Below, piece after piece: positions 53,839 through 63,740 of a stretch of 64,000 nucleotides of DNA. A program made the translations under genes and the position numbers. Source of the DNA: Bacillus sp. FJAT-26390 (GTDB lineage: Bacteria; Bacillota; Bacilli; Paenibacillales; Paenibacillaceae); contig NZ_MAQX01000011.1 of the NCBI RefSeq assembly GCF_001682865.1, positions 310,614 to 374,613 on the forward strand, given 5' to 3'. The notes below the pieces were generated by a model that worked only from the letters and a program-made list of their open reading frames with translations, did no database searches and was not told the origin of the DNA. How positions within the stretch are numbered: the first letter of the stretch is position 1; each line of letters opens with the position of its first letter.

Positions 53839-54471
53839 ATGGAGCATCTATTGCTGCTAAAAGTAATACTGCTAGTTGGGGTAGCCCTATTTTGGACGAT
53901 CGTCTATATTCTTGTCATTTATAAAGGGTTCAAGGATCAATCCTGCGGAATGCCCCTCGCCTCCATATGCGCAAATATTACGTGGGAATTTTTATTTACT
54001 TTTTTCATGCCATTCCACCCGCTTCAGCAAGTCGTAACCTTCATATGGTTCGTATTGGATTGCATCATTCTGATTCAATATCTCTATTATTCCAAAGGCT
54101 TGTATCCAAAAAGCACGCTTCATGCTTCCGTCTTCTCCTTGCTTGTCATCGCTTTGCTGCTGCATTACGGAATGGCGGTGGAGTTTCATGATAAAATGGG
54201 GGTTTATTCCGCCTTTGGCATCAACCTGATGATGTCCATTCTATTTATAAGAATGCTGCTGGTCAAGGAGCTTCGAGGCCAATCGCTGTCTATCGCTTAT
54301 TTCAAAATGATCGGTACCGTATGCGCTTCCGTCCTCTGCTATATGCTTTATCCACAATCCGTGTTGTTGCTGATCATGTACGTTTTGATCTTTATACTGG
54401 ACATCGTGTACATCGTGCTCGTCTATAACCAATCAATTAAAGTGGTGCACAAGCCGTCTATGAATCAATAA
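53839..54471 (+). CDS. Seven-helix membrane protein resembling transmembrane terpene cyclases
   Basis: A 210-aa, almost wholly hydrophobic protein with about seven helices and short loops. The segment ANITWEFLFTFFMP (Glu50) and IWFVLDCIILIQYLYYSKG (Asp74) recall the conserved Glu and Asp of PaxB/AtmB-type membrane terpene cyclases, as do the size and helix count. No prenyltransferase or epoxidase gene is adjacent, so activity is uncertain. The ribosome binding site (AAAGGA) is distant from the ATG. It may also be an uncharacterised membrane protein of the same fold. It ends with a terminator. Confidence 0.55.
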   Translation: MEHLLLLKVILLVGVALFWTIVYILVIYKGFKDQSCGMPLASICANITWEFLFTFFMPFHPLQQVVTFIWFVLDCIILIQYLYYSKGLYPKSTLHASVFSLLVIALLLHYGMAVEFHDKMGVYSAFGINLMMSILFIRMLLVKELRGQSLSIAYFKMIGTVCASVLCYMLYPQSVLLLIMYVLIFILDIVYIVLVYNQSIKVVHKPSMNQ

Positions 54472-54481
54472 TCAGAAAAAC

Positions 54482-54532
54482 AGGGCTGTCTCTGAGGTCT
54501 ATTCCGACCTTTTGAGGCGGCCCTTTCTCTTT
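54482..54532 (+). terminator. Terminator after the seven-helix protein gene
   Basis: Imperfect hairpin AGGGC-CTC-GGTC / GACC-GAG-GCCCT followed by TTTCTCTTTCC. Confidence 0.65.
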
Positions 54533-54571
54533 CCGGCGGACCGGCATGATTTCACGCCCTGCCAAAGCCAT

Positions 54572-55186
54572 TTAATTACCTTTCCCCAAGCTCCTCTTCA
54601 GCCAAGCCTTTAATTCAAATCTGTGCTTAAAGACAAGAATGGAGAAATTGCCCAACCAGACCCAGAAAATAGCCGCAGGGAACGGCCTGATTGACACATA
54701 AACGGAGAGCAGCAACATCCCGCTTACAACCTGCAAGCCATCCGATTGCGCGGACTTATACCTGTTTTTGAAAATACTGCGATTCACAGCCATGAACAAC
54801 GCTAAGATGACTGCATATGCCAAAGAAACCTCGAACCCCGTAAGCGCACTCCACACACCAAAGGTGACCGCAATAGCTTTGCCGCCCTTCCCTTTCAGAA
54901 AGGGACTGAATGCATGACCCGCAATGGGAGCAAGCGCAAGCGGAATGATAAAAAATCCTTGCCCGTAGTCGCTTCCCATAATCCATAATAGCGGCAAATA
55001 ACCTTTTAAAAAATCGAGCAAAACGCCGGCTATGCCATATTTATAACCATTGGCCTTCCACAGGTTCAAGGCACCCGGATTGCCGTCTCCAACGGCTTTT
55101 AGATTTTTTTTGCCCAGCAGGCCGAGCCAATACGAGAACATAAGCGACCCCGACAGAAAGAAACAAGCCGTCAACAAAATGATCAT
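54572..55186 (-). CDS. PlsY-family acyltransferase-like membrane protein
   Basis: A 204-aa protein with five or six helices and the three PlsY-type motifs: SYWLGLLGKKNLKAVGDGNPGA (motif 1 with GNPGA), LLDFLKGYLPL (motif 2) and AGHAFSPFLKGKGGKAIA (motif 3). PlsY moves acyl groups from acyl-phosphate to glycerol-3-phosphate. Here the partner gene is a glycosyltransferase (4-base overlap), so the acceptor may instead be a glycolipid. It is probably a paralogue, as housekeeping plsY usually stands elsewhere. Confidence 0.8.
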   Translation of the reverse strand: MIILLTACFFLSGSLMFSYWLGLLGKKNLKAVGDGNPGALNLWKANGYKYGIAGVLLDFLKGYLPLLWIMGSDYGQGFFIIPLALAPIAGHAFSPFLKGKGGKAIAVTFGVWSALTGFEVSLAYAVILALFMAVNRSIFKNRYKSAQSDGLQVVSGMLLLSVYVSIRPFPAAIFWVWLGNFSILVFKHRFELKAWLKRSLGKGN

Positions 55187-56277
55187 TGCTCCCGCCTACC
55201 CCTCACTCGGACGTACCTTCCTTTCCATTTTACATGGCCCAGAAAAACGACCTGATACATCGAATAAATCATAATGACTACAAAAAATAGCGTAGAAAAA
55301 ACATGCAAAACCGGAATCAAAAACCCAAAGTGTCCGACATATTTAATAAAATAAATGAATTGAAGCATGTATAGGATGTATCCGATCATTAAAGGCGCTC
55401 CCCATGAAGTGTCCACGAAAATAAACACGGTGCTAGATAGCAGGAGCCCAACGACCCAAATCGCTGTAGGGATAATCGTCCATGGGCTTAGCTGTGAGGT
55501 GCTTAGGACCGCACCTTTGCTAAACCCTTCGATTTCGCTTTGAATGCCTTTGGGGTACATCCGAAAGGAAACGAGGCCATACCCGATAAAATTGGTGACA
55601 GGGATGCCCGCTGCCATAAATTTTGATCCTAATAACAAATCGTCAAGCACCTCGGATTTGACGCTCTCATGGCCTTTGATTTTTTCGTAATCCTCTCTTA
55701 AGGCAACGATGCAGGAGCCATAAAGCCCTTTTTTCGGGTTGCTTCTCTCAAAAACCGATGTGAACGCAAAAATGCCTAAAATATTCATCATCATGGCGAG
55801 CTTTTCATAAAGCTTCTCCGCATGGTGAAACGGAACGACCGAAATAACCCCTCCGGATCGCTCTCTCGCTTTCATCAACGATTCCATTGCATGGGGAGCC
55901 AATCTTATGTCAGCATCCAAAAAGGCGTAAACATCGCCGGAGGCATGCTTGTATCCCGTCCAAACCGCCCAGCTCTTACCCGTCCACCCATCAGGGAGGC
56001 TGCTGCCCGCAATAACCTTGACCCCATAGCTTTCCGCTATTTCCCTCGTCCGGTCCTCTGAGAAATCATCCACAACAATAATCTCGAAGGGGCGGAATGT
56101 TTGCGACTTAAGGGATTCCAGCAAATAAGGCAAATTTAGCTCTTCATTTCTAGCGGGAATGATGACGGACAATTTCCTTAGCCCCTGATAAGGCTCATCA
56201 TAGACGGGCAAAGTATTTTTTCGAAACAGAAGAAAACCGGAGAGGCATCCGACCAGCGATAGCAAAATAATCCACAT
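55183..56277 (-). CDS. Membrane-anchored family 2 glycosyltransferase, CrtQ-like
   Basis: A 364-aa protein. An N-terminal helix is followed by the GT2 domain: SVIIPARNEELNLPYLLESL, the first Asp in VVDDFSED, the DxD in AFLDADIRLAP, and a YPKGIQSEIEGFSKGA region typical of the CrtQ-type branch, then three C-terminal helices. CrtQ-like enzymes add a hexose to a carotenoid acid or diglyceride. With the PlsY-like gene downstream, a glycosyl-acyl lipid product is plausible. GGGGGAT precedes the ATG. Confidence 0.85.
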   Translation of the reverse strand: MWIILLSLVGCLSGFLLFRKNTLPVYDEPYQGLRKLSVIIPARNEELNLPYLLESLKSQTFRPFEIIVVDDFSEDRTREIAESYGVKVIAGSSLPDGWTGKSWAVWTGYKHASGDVYAFLDADIRLAPHAMESLMKARERSGGVISVVPFHHAEKLYEKLAMMMNILGIFAFTSVFERSNPKKGLYGSCIVALREDYEKIKGHESVKSEVLDDLLLGSKFMAAGIPVTNFIGYGLVSFRMYPKGIQSEIEGFSKGAVLSTSQLSPWTIIPTAIWVVGLLLSSTVFIFVDTSWGAPLMIGYILYMLQFIYFIKYVGHFGFLIPVLHVFSTLFFVVIMIYSMYQVVFLGHVKWKGRYVRVRGRREQ

Positions 56278-56358
56278 TTACTTATCCCCCTTCTATATGT
56301 ATATATGAGGGATTGACGCGTAATATATTCGTCCCAGCGAAGTGGCTTATCTTTGTCC

Positions 56359-56398
56359 AAAAAAAAGCCCGCTATGGCCTTGTAGCCATAGCGGACTT
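56359..56398 (-). terminator. Terminator of the SleB-type hydrolase gene
   Basis: On the minus strand GTCCGCTATGGC / GCCATAGCGGGC (one mismatch) is followed by eight T. Confidence 0.9.
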
Positions 56399-56399
56399 C

Positions 56400-57395
56400 C
56401 TATCTCGCAAAACTATGATGACCAATTGTCGTAATTACATCAAGGCTCGACCAAAACGAACCTTTGGAAACTTCGGGATTGAAAAAATAAACCGCGTTGC
56501 CAACGTTATTTTTTCCATTCAGTGCATCCTTCGCGGCACGCAGAACGCTTTCGTTCGGTTTGCTCTTATCGAGCATGCCGTTATGGGCTGGCGGAAATTG
56601 CTTTCCTGAATAAATAACGTCGCGGATCGAATCCGGGAAGCTTGCATCCTTCACCCTGTTTAATATGACATTCGCTAGGCCGAGCTGCCCCTCATACGAT
56701 TCATATCCGGCTTCAACCATCGTAATCTTGGCTAGCAGCATAAATTCTGCTTCCGTATAAGGTGCTGCTGCTTTATCAAATATCGAAGGAACTACAACCT
56801 TAAGCTTCGTTCCCGGCTTGACCGCTGCTTTGCCGTCGAGTCCATTCCGCTTCAACAGCTCAGACTTGCTGCTGCCCGTTTCCTTGCTAATTTCATCCAA
56901 GCCGTATTCTTCCGTTATGACGGCTGGCTTCACCGTTATGAGTTCGACAACGTCCGAAGCAGTATTCAAATTCACGTTTGCATGCAGCAATTCCGACAAT
57001 TGGCGAAGCGGCGCATACAGCCTGCCCTCCGACAAGAAAGGAACCGCTTCCATCCGGTAACGGTCCTCGTTGAAATAAACGACCGGCACCCCGTTTCCAA
57101 GCACGATTTTATCTTTTAGAACCGTATGTATCGTTACTTCCTCATTCACGTTATCCCAGCTTGACTTGGCGCCGAATATTTCAGCTATGCGAGCCACTGG
57201 CACATACATTCTTCCGTCCAGCATAAAAGCCGGGTCTTTCAACTTTACATTTTCGCCGTTAAACTTGATCGTCACATCATTCACAGCAGCAGCTTCCCCT
57301 GCGGAGACGAAGGACAGCGGTCCGATACAAAGCAGAAGCAATCCCAAAACCATTGCAATTATAAGCCTGCTAACCGGCTTTCCTTTTCTGATCAT
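56400..57395 (-). CDS. Cell wall hydrolase: copper-amine-oxidase-like domain plus SleB-type Hydrolase_2
   Basis: A 331-aa exported protein. The signal peptide ends near FVSAGEA. The stalk-type copper amine oxidase N-terminal domain is marked by GRMYVPVARIAEIFGA and GRLYAPLRQLSELLHANV. A LysM-like segment (EYGLDEISKETGSS to KPGTKLKVVVP) precedes the SleB-like Hydrolase_2 domain (TMVEAGYESYEGQLGLANVI, LNRV, FPPAHNGM). The Glu in MVEAGYESYEG is the catalytic candidate. Such enzymes cut spore cortex or vegetative peptidoglycan. The start at 57395 is set by GGGAGG. Confidence 0.9.
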   Translation of the reverse strand: MIRKGKPVSRLIIAMVLGLLLLCIGPLSFVSAGEAAAVNDVTIKFNGENVKLKDPAFMLDGRMYVPVARIAEIFGAKSSWDNVNEEVTIHTVLKDKIVLGNGVPVVYFNEDRYRMEAVPFLSEGRLYAPLRQLSELLHANVNLNTASDVVELITVKPAVITEEYGLDEISKETGSSKSELLKRNGLDGKAAVKPGTKLKVVVPSIFDKAAAPYTEAEFMLLAKITMVEAGYESYEGQLGLANVILNRVKDASFPDSIRDVIYSGKQFPPAHNGMLDKSKPNESVLRAAKDALNGKNNVGNAVYFFNPEVSKGSFWSSLDVITTIGHHSFAR

Positions 57396-57550
57396 AGGTA
57401 CCTCCCAGCGCTTCCTGTTGGTGTAATCTGCCAACATTCATCTTCTGGGCAAAATTATATCACAGCTAATTGCAGTTGTAGCATTAACATTTTCACAGAA
57501 TTGGCCTCAAATGACACATTAACCCGAAAAAAAGTGAAAAAACAACCCGC

Positions 57551-57919
57551 TCAGCCGAGTGAACTGAGCCCATTTGCTTCGTCTTTATTCTCGATTTCCC
57601 ATTCCAGCTGCTTCATGTAATCAATCATCGCTAAACAGGTTTCTCTTCTGATGGATCCAGGCACATCCTTCATTTGAAGCTGTATCGTTCTCTCGAAATC
57701 CTTGCTCTTTCTGGTGATCGGCGTCCCTCTCTTTTTCTGATATTGAGCGATTAGCGCCATCAACGCCTCCCACTTCTCCAGCTCTAGAGTTAAGACTAAA
57801 ATCTTATATTGGTTATCCGACTCATAACTGAAATTATTCCGTTCGCATGATTTACGATTTCGAATTTGCGATTGCAGGCTAATCATTTTCGCTTCAATAT
57901 CCTCTATCATTTCAAGCAT
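57551..57919 (-). CDS. Hypothetical protein, 122 aa, helical
   Basis: I do not recognise the family. The composition is polar and helical, with a likely coiled coil near the N-terminus (EMIEDIEAKMISLQSQIRNR). It has no signal peptide or membrane segment, and neither cysteine cluster nor enzymatic motif. AGGAATGGG is a weak site for the ATG at 57919. It lies alone between two units in the same direction. Codon use looks normal, so I think it is expressed. Confidence 0.6.
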   Translation of the reverse strand: MLEMIEDIEAKMISLQSQIRNRKSCERNNFSYESDNQYKILVLTLELEKWEALMALIAQYQKKRGTPITRKSKDFERTIQLQMKDVPGSIRRETCLAMIDYMKQLEWEIENKDEANGLSSLG

Positions 57920-58029
57920 ATCATCATCCCATTCCTGTTCGATTCAAGGAACATACGTTCCTGTCCATACAAGAATGTCCAATAAAGGCAAGGCTTAAAC
58001 CTAGCAAGCCATAATGAAGGTGTACGAGC

Positions 58030-58069
58030 AAAAAAAAAGCTGATGCAGTTAAAATCCCCGCACCAGCTT
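58030..58069 (-). terminator. Terminator of the alcohol dehydrogenase gene
   Basis: On the minus strand AAGCTGGTGC / GCATCAGCTT (one wobble pair) is followed by a T8 run. Confidence 0.75.
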
Positions 58070-58084
58070 GCCTGTTAGAATCGT

Positions 58085-59062
58085 TTATTTATGGTTCACA
58101 GTAATGACGACATTGCCTATCTTGTGCCCAGCATCGACGTAACGATGTGCCTCGGCCGTTTGTTCCAGCGGATAACTTCTATCGATGACCGCTTTTAACC
58201 TGCCCGCTTCAATAAGCTCTTTGAGGAACAACAAATCTTCCGCACGTTCGCTAGACACGCCGGAAATGACTTTCATGCTGCCGGTCATTGAAGCCCAGGT
58301 TCCCCGAACAATATGTGGCAGCATCATAACAGCCATCAAATAGTAGCCTTTTTTCTTAAGTGATCTTTGGCATTCGGAAAAAGGAGATTTGCCTACCGTG
58401 TCAAAAATAATATCATACGTATCGCCGCTTTTCGTAAAATCCTCCTTCGTGTAATCAATGGCCTTATCAGCGCCTAGTGCTTTTACCATCTCGACGTTTT
58501 TGCCGCTGCACACCCCAGTCACTTCGGCCCCGAAGTGCTTAGCAAGCTGCACCGCATAAGTGCCCATGCTGCCGGATGCGCCGTATACAAGCACCTTTTG
58601 CCCGCTCTGAATTTTCCCTTTTCTAAGAAAATGCAGCGCCGCAAGGCCTCCGACAGGAACCCCGGCCGCTTCCTCCCAGGACATATTAGCCGGTTTTAAA
58701 GCTATTCCGGCCGTTTCAGGCAAGCAAACATATTCGGCATACGCACTGAATACGAAACCTGTAACCGCAAATACGTGATCGCCTGCGCGAAATCGCTTGA
58801 CCGCTTTGCCAACGGATTCAATTTCCCCTGCGAGCTCAATGCCCAGTATTTGTTTTCTGGGTTTTCTAAAGCCCATTACGAATCGCATGGGGAGCCTGAA
58901 CATCGGTGGTGGCGTAAAGCTTCGAACTCTGCAATCTCCTGCCGATGCGGTAGTCGCATATATTTTTATCCGTACTTCATGATCCTTTGGAACAGGCTTA
59001 TCTACCTCTTTTAGTTCGAGGACATCGGGCGGCCCATATCTTTGAAAAACGACAGCTTTCAT
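58085..59062 (-). CDS. Zinc-independent quinone oxidoreductase/alcohol dehydrogenase (MDR family)
   Basis: A 325-aa MDR protein. GroES-like N-terminal domain ([19 protein letters not shown]), Rossmann motif [20 protein letters not shown], and NADPH-binding [12 protein letters not shown]. The cysteines of zinc enzymes are absent from the expected catalytic positions, so quinone-reductase-like or enoyl-reductase-like activity is favoured. AAGGAGAG precedes the ATG at 59062. The broken LuxR-type regulator gene lies upstream in the same direction. Confidence 0.9.
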   Translation of the reverse strand: MKAVVFQRYGPPDVLELKEVDKPVPKDHEVRIKIYATTASAGDCRVRSFTPPPMFRLPMRFVMGFRKPRKQILGIELAGEIESVGKAVKRFRAGDHVFAVTGFVFSAYAEYVCLPETAGIALKPANMSWEEAAGVPVGGLAALHFLRKGKIQSGQKVLVYGASGSMGTYAVQLAKHFGAEVTGVCSGKNVEMVKALGADKAIDYTKEDFTKSGDTYDIIFDTVGKSPFSECQRSLKKKGYYLMAVMMLPHIVRGTWASMTGSMKVISGVSSERAEDLLFLKELIEAGRLKAVIDRSYPLEQTAEAHRYVDAGHKIGNVVITVNHK

Positions 59063-59193
59063 ATGGGAATCTCTCCTTGTTTGATGAAATGAACTCGTGG
59101 CTTTGAACAGCTGTGCCACCGTCACTATTTAGGAGTAGTTTATAGGCAAACCGGTACTGACGCATAGATACTAAAGTATGTTTATGTTAAGGA

Positions 59194-61908
59194 TTACAAC
59201 AAGCCGAGCTCGCGTGCACGCGCCACTGCTTCGGTTCGTCTCTGCACCTGTAATTTGTCAAAAATAATCCGGTTATGCCCTTTAACCGTACTAAGGGCGA
59301 GAAAAAGGCGCTCGCTAATCTCCAGATTCGAAAGCCCCTCGGCTATAAGCCGCAGTACGTTTAACTCGCGAGCGCTGAGCGGCTCAATAAGAGGCTGAGC
59401 TCGGAGCGGCTCCGACTGAAGTCCATGGTGCGTCTGTTCCGCTTCAAATACAGCCAGCAGCTTAGCCGTATAATCCCGCATTATTCCATGGGCAGATGCT
59501 TCTGATATAAGCCTCGCCATCGGTAATCCTTCGTCGACAAATAGACGGACGAACCCTCCGGGCTCAGCCAGCTTGAGCGTCTCTCCCAGCAGCCGTAATG
59601 CTTCGTTCTTCTCGCCATGCGCGAATAAAGCGACCGTTTGCAACACCATCGTCTTAAGCCGTTCGTCCTCCCAGCCCTTTGCCTCCACTTGCTGGCGCCA
59701 AGGCTCCAGCAGCGCCAAAGCTGCGGCTGTGTTTCCCTGTGCCAAATGCACACGGGCAGCGCTGACTGGACTGAATGGAAGGCCATATGCCTCTACCCAC
59801 TCAGCAGCAGCCATATTGCCCATTCGTAGCGAAACAAGCACTTGGGCGTCAGAAATATCAGGCATCCGGTACACGAAGCTATGCCGGCGAACGTACTGGC
59901 CCGCCTTTATTAGAATCGAGGAAGCCCGGGCAAGATCTCCCTTAGCCAGCATTAGCTTGGACTGAAATATCTCACAAGTAACGAGTCTATCCGTATATTC
60001 AATTTGCCTCGCTAATCGCATGCTTTGTTGCAAATGCTGCTCAGCAGCCTCCAAATCATTCCATTCGCAGCAAATACGGGCTAGACCAAGATACGCCTCG
60101 CAAAATACCGGCATTGGCGGATCACCTGCAAGCTCCAGCACCTGCCGATATGTTTGGAACGCCTGATCAAGCTGATTTTCCGACTCCTGCAAGTTGCCAA
60201 GGCCAAACGTTGCCATAATGCGGATGATGTAATGCCCAATCGTCTGGCTGACCGCTAAAGCATCGCTATATGCTTTTTTGGCTGCAGCACGTTCTCCTTT
60301 CAGCTGGTAGGCGTAGCCAAGCGTCCACGCTGCAGCCGAGCGGACAGGCAAGTTGTTAGGATGCAAAAACGCTAAGGCACGCTTCGACTCGGCAATAATC
60401 GTATCTGCCTGATGCTGACTTACGGCTATCGTTGCCTAAACAGAAGCTATATGGCCAATCAGATTTTTGTTATTGTCGTCTAAGACGGCATCCTGCAGAG
60501 CTGCTTCTGCTGCTTGCAGCTTCTGTTCGACGCCGGTTGTTTGGCTGACAAACAACAAAGCGGAAGCATGCATCACCAACAAGGAAGGATTAGCATTCAA
60601 TGTCGCGGCTGGCAGTGATTCCAGCCAGCTCATTACAGGCGTTACCCCGCCGCGAAAGTGCAGGGGCATGCCCCCTCCTTCCATCAGACGAACAGCGCGC
60701 GGAACATCATTAGCCGCCACGGCATGCTGAAAGGCTTCTATCTCCAGCCCGTTTTTTTCGTACCATACGCTCGCATGCATGTGCAATTCGCCGACGTCCC
60801 AGCCTTCATCACCAGCGGATGCAGTTCTGTGCTGATGCAGCCGCTGCCGCAGCAAATCTGCAAAGAGATGGTGATAGCGATACCATCGCCGTTCGTTATC
60901 GAGCGAAACAAGGAATAGATTGGATTGCTCGAGATATTCCAAAACTTCTTGCCCTGAAGCAGTGGTGAAATCGGGAGGAAGCGAACTTGAAGCAGCCAAC
61001 GTCCCCTTCATCTTGCTATGCTGAGCACTTCTTCTCGTAACGGCATCGCAAAGAGAACCGCTCATCCGGTCGAGAACAGAGGTGCGCAGCAAAAAAAGCT
61101 GGATGCTTTCAGGCTGCTGGCACAGCACTTCTTCCATTAGATAATCCATGACGTGGCGGTGGCTGCCGGTAAAAGAATCGATAAAGCCCTTTGTATCGTT
61201 ATGTCCCTGCATGGAGATAGCGGCTAATTGCAAGCCGGCAATCCAGCCTTCGGTGCGGGTCTCAAGGCGCGAGATGTCCTCTGGAGAGAGACTTAGCCCC
61301 ATCGCCTCATTTAGAAATCCAGCAGCTTCAATCGCGGTAAAACGCAAATCAGCAACGCGCAGTTCGTTTAGCTGTCCTCGAGCGCGCAGCCTTGCAAGCG
61401 GTAAGTGCGGGTCCTTCCGAGTAATCATGACCAAATGCATCTGTACAGGCAGCCGCTCAACCAGAAAGGAGACAGCCTCTTGAACCGGTGTGGCGTCAAT
61501 CACGTGGTAATCGTCAAGAACGAGGATAGAAGGGCTTGGAATCGTTGTCATTTCATTCAGCAGCAATGTCAAAATCGATTCGATTGACGGCGGCTGCGGA
61601 GATTGGAGCAGTCCAAACACGCCTTCTCCAACATTCGCTCCGATATTCTGCAGGGCAGCGAAGAGATACGTCAGAAAACGTGCAGCATCGTTATCGCCTT
61701 CGTCCAGCGACAGCCATGCGGCAGGCCTACCGCATCCGGCAAGCCATTCGCTGACCAATGTCGTTTTGCCAAAGCCAGGCGAGGCAGAGATCAATGTCAG
61801 TTTGCGTTGTTTGCCTTCATTCAAGCGATCAATCAGCCGAGAACGAAGGACCATTTCCGGCCGGTTCGGGGGGATGTATAGTTTAGTTGATAATATTGGC
61901 ATAATCAT
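59194..61908 (-). pseudogene. MalT/LuxR-type ATP-dependent regulator interrupted by an in-frame amber codon
   Basis: One continuous reading frame of 905 codons is interrupted only by TAG at 60438-60436. Upstream (490 aa) is the STAND-type ATPase, with Walker A in SASPGFGKTTL and Walker B ILVLDDYHVI, plus a winged-helix region. Downstream comes the tetratricopeptide-rich sensor and a C-terminal LuxR helix-turn-helix (LSARELNVLRLIAEGLSNLE, then ISERLFLALSTVK). The frame is the same on both sides, so this is a nonsense mutation and not a frameshift. The downstream part has no ribosome binding site of its own. The intact relative is about 900 aa, the normal size. Confidence 0.85.
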
Positions 61909-61968
61909 AGCTCAATTATAAGGACCGCGTCTTCAAGCCGTCAATCGAACCGTTTCGTTATACGCCGG

Positions 61969-62889
61969 CTATTGTTGCTGCATGTTTGCTGAGAAGATAT
62001 CTTTCCAGTTATCGTTCGTCAAAATTTCCGCGTCCTCGCCCTTAAAGGCGGACATCGCTTCCGAATCGCCCATTAACTGATATCTCATCCAAGCTGTCAG
62101 ATACCCTCTATGCTTGCCGCCATCCTGTTCGATCGCCGTATGCGCTGCCCCTTTGGCCATCGCCATCATCGCCGGAATATCCGGATTTGCGCTGCTGATC
62201 GCCAGCTTGTTCGAGGCTGAAGGAGATATGATAAAATCACGGGTTCCACTCATCACAAAAAAAGGAACCTTCAAAGCTGACGTGTCATACACATCCTCTG
62301 GATCGCAATATTTAAGCGCCGGGAGCGCGATCGAGACAACCGTCTTGATAGCAGCGCCGCGCTCAAAATTAGTATGGGCGTTAATTACGCCGGTGGAGCC
62401 TTGAGAATGGCCCGCAGCCCCTATTTGATCAGTTTGAATGCGTTGATGGAACGGGCTGCCGGACGTATCGTTTTGAGCCAGCATATAATCAATGGCCGCA
62501 ACAATTTCTTTCCCCGTACCAGTTGTCGTGCTATACGTATCGATAACTACAAATCCCCAGCCCGCCAAATGGCGAAATAGCTCGTCGTATTGCTCAGGCA
62601 GAGCGCCCGTCCCGTTGCCCCAAGCAATTAACGGATGCATCGACTCTTGCGATACTGGAGAGTAGACTTTGTACCGTTTTTTTCCTTGCACGTCCGAGAT
62701 TTCCTTCACTGCTACTTCATATTGTCCTCGTGACGCATATTTCTCTTCCACGCTGCCCGTCTTAAAAGTAGCAGAAACCGAGTTCACCAGCAGAAAGGAA
62801 ACCGTGGAGAATACGATTATCATAATTAAAAGAATACCGGTCGTCCATAATAACCATTTGCTTCTGAGAACTCTCTTAATTTGCGGCAT
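61969..62889 (-). CDS. Secreted or membrane-anchored alpha/beta hydrolase, lipase/cutinase-like
   Basis: A 306-aa protein. An N-terminal helix (SKWLLWTTGILLIMIIVFST) follows a basic start and is probably an anchor or signal. The hydrolase domain has IAWGNGTGA, nucleophile Ser in GAAGHSQGSTGVI, Asp in SGTRDFIISPS and His in GAAHTAIEQDGG. It resembles chlorophyllase/PET-hydrolase-like and lipase families. Start at 62889 follows GAGAGGAG. Substrate unknown, but likely an ester or polyester outside the cell. Confidence 0.85.
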   Translation of the reverse strand: MPQIKRVLRSKWLLWTTGILLIMIIVFSTVSFLLVNSVSATFKTGSVEEKYASRGQYEVAVKEISDVQGKKRYKVYSPVSQESMHPLIAWGNGTGALPEQYDELFRHLAGWGFVVIDTYSTTTGTGKEIVAAIDYMLAQNDTSGSPFHQRIQTDQIGAAGHSQGSTGVINAHTNFERGAAIKTVVSIALPALKYCDPEDVYDTSALKVPFFVMSGTRDFIISPSASNKLAISSANPDIPAMMAMAKGAAHTAIEQDGGKHRGYLTAWMRYQLMGDSEAMSAFKGEDAEILTNDNWKDIFSANMQQQ

Positions 62890-63092
62890 ACAATCTCCTC
62901 TCACTATGTCACTTACATGCCGGATGATCATGATGATAAGCCTTGTTAATTTTCATAGTTGTTTAGTAGATTTATTATACTATAAGCTCCTGGTCTTTAC
63001 TTGCTGATAACAATGGATAGCTTGTAATTTACATATTTATTTAATTCAGTTAAAAATAAAAAACCGGCACCCTGTTCGACTCCGTACCATGT

Positions 63093-63135
63093 CAAACAAA
63101 TCAACCACGTCCATTGGGCGTGGTTGATTTGTTTG
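63093..63135. terminator. Very strong hairpin after the Lrp gene
   Basis: A 17-bp perfect stem (left arm CAAACAAATCAACCACG) with a 9-base loop; it ends about 18 bases from the Lrp-type stop. T/A-rich arms give it terminator character on either strand. Confidence 0.8.
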
Positions 63136-63152
63136 ATTCCATCATTGCGCAA

Positions 63153-63599
63153 TTACACCTTGGTCGCGGTTGCTGCAAGGCTTTTATCCTCAAATGCCGT
63201 CGAGAGAACAATCAAGGTCGTAGAAAATCCGTAGGCGCTGCAGCCGTCAAGAAAGTTCGCCAATGATTCCGTCGTTTCGGTTAACACCTTCAATAAAAAA
63301 TTATATTCTCCGCTAATTCTGTAAAGATCAACAATCTCAGGAGCCGTTTCACTGAAAGCAACAAAATCCTGGCAGCTATTTGTTTTAAACAGTACAAATG
63401 CGGTAGTATGCTTGCCTAATTTTGAAGGGGAAAACTGCGCGCGATAGGCAGTTATAATGCCTTGCTCTTCCAGCTTTCGCAATCTTTCCGTTACCGCAGG
63501 CTGCGACATCGCGATCATTCTGCTCATCTCAGAAATAGGCATTCGGGCATTTTCATGCAACAAAGATAAGATTTTGGAATCAATTTGATCCATAATCAT
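63153..63599 (-). CDS. Lrp/AsnC-family regulator
   Basis: A 148-aa regulator. N-terminal helix-turn-helix DQIDSKILSLLHENARMPIS, then MSRMIAMSQPAVTERLRKLE, and the RAM ligand domain (HTTAFVLFKTNSCQDFVAFS to DLYRISGEYNFLLKV). The ATG at 63599 has GAGG five bases ahead and a second ATG six bases on. It is divergent from an Old Yellow Enzyme gene, so it may control it; it also has its own hairpin. Confidence 0.9.
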   Translation of the reverse strand: MIMDQIDSKILSLLHENARMPISEMSRMIAMSQPAVTERLRKLEEQGIITAYRAQFSPSKLGKHTTAFVLFKTNSCQDFVAFSETAPEIVDLYRISGEYNFLLKVLTETTESLANFLDGCSAYGFSTTLIVLSTAFEDKSLAATATKV

Positions 63600-63740
63600 C
63601 GCCGCCTCAATATTAAAGGTTATAGACTTAAAATAACTAAATAATTTAGTTATCAGATGCAATCTTCCTTAAGAATACTATGTAATTTATATGTTATCCA
63701 TCATAAAATATCACTATTCAATCGCAAAGGAGAATATAAG

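Noticed and set aside
60436..60438. Frameshift between the two halves of the LuxR-type gene
   Set aside because: Both halves are in the same frame, so the break is a single stop codon rather than an insertion or deletion.
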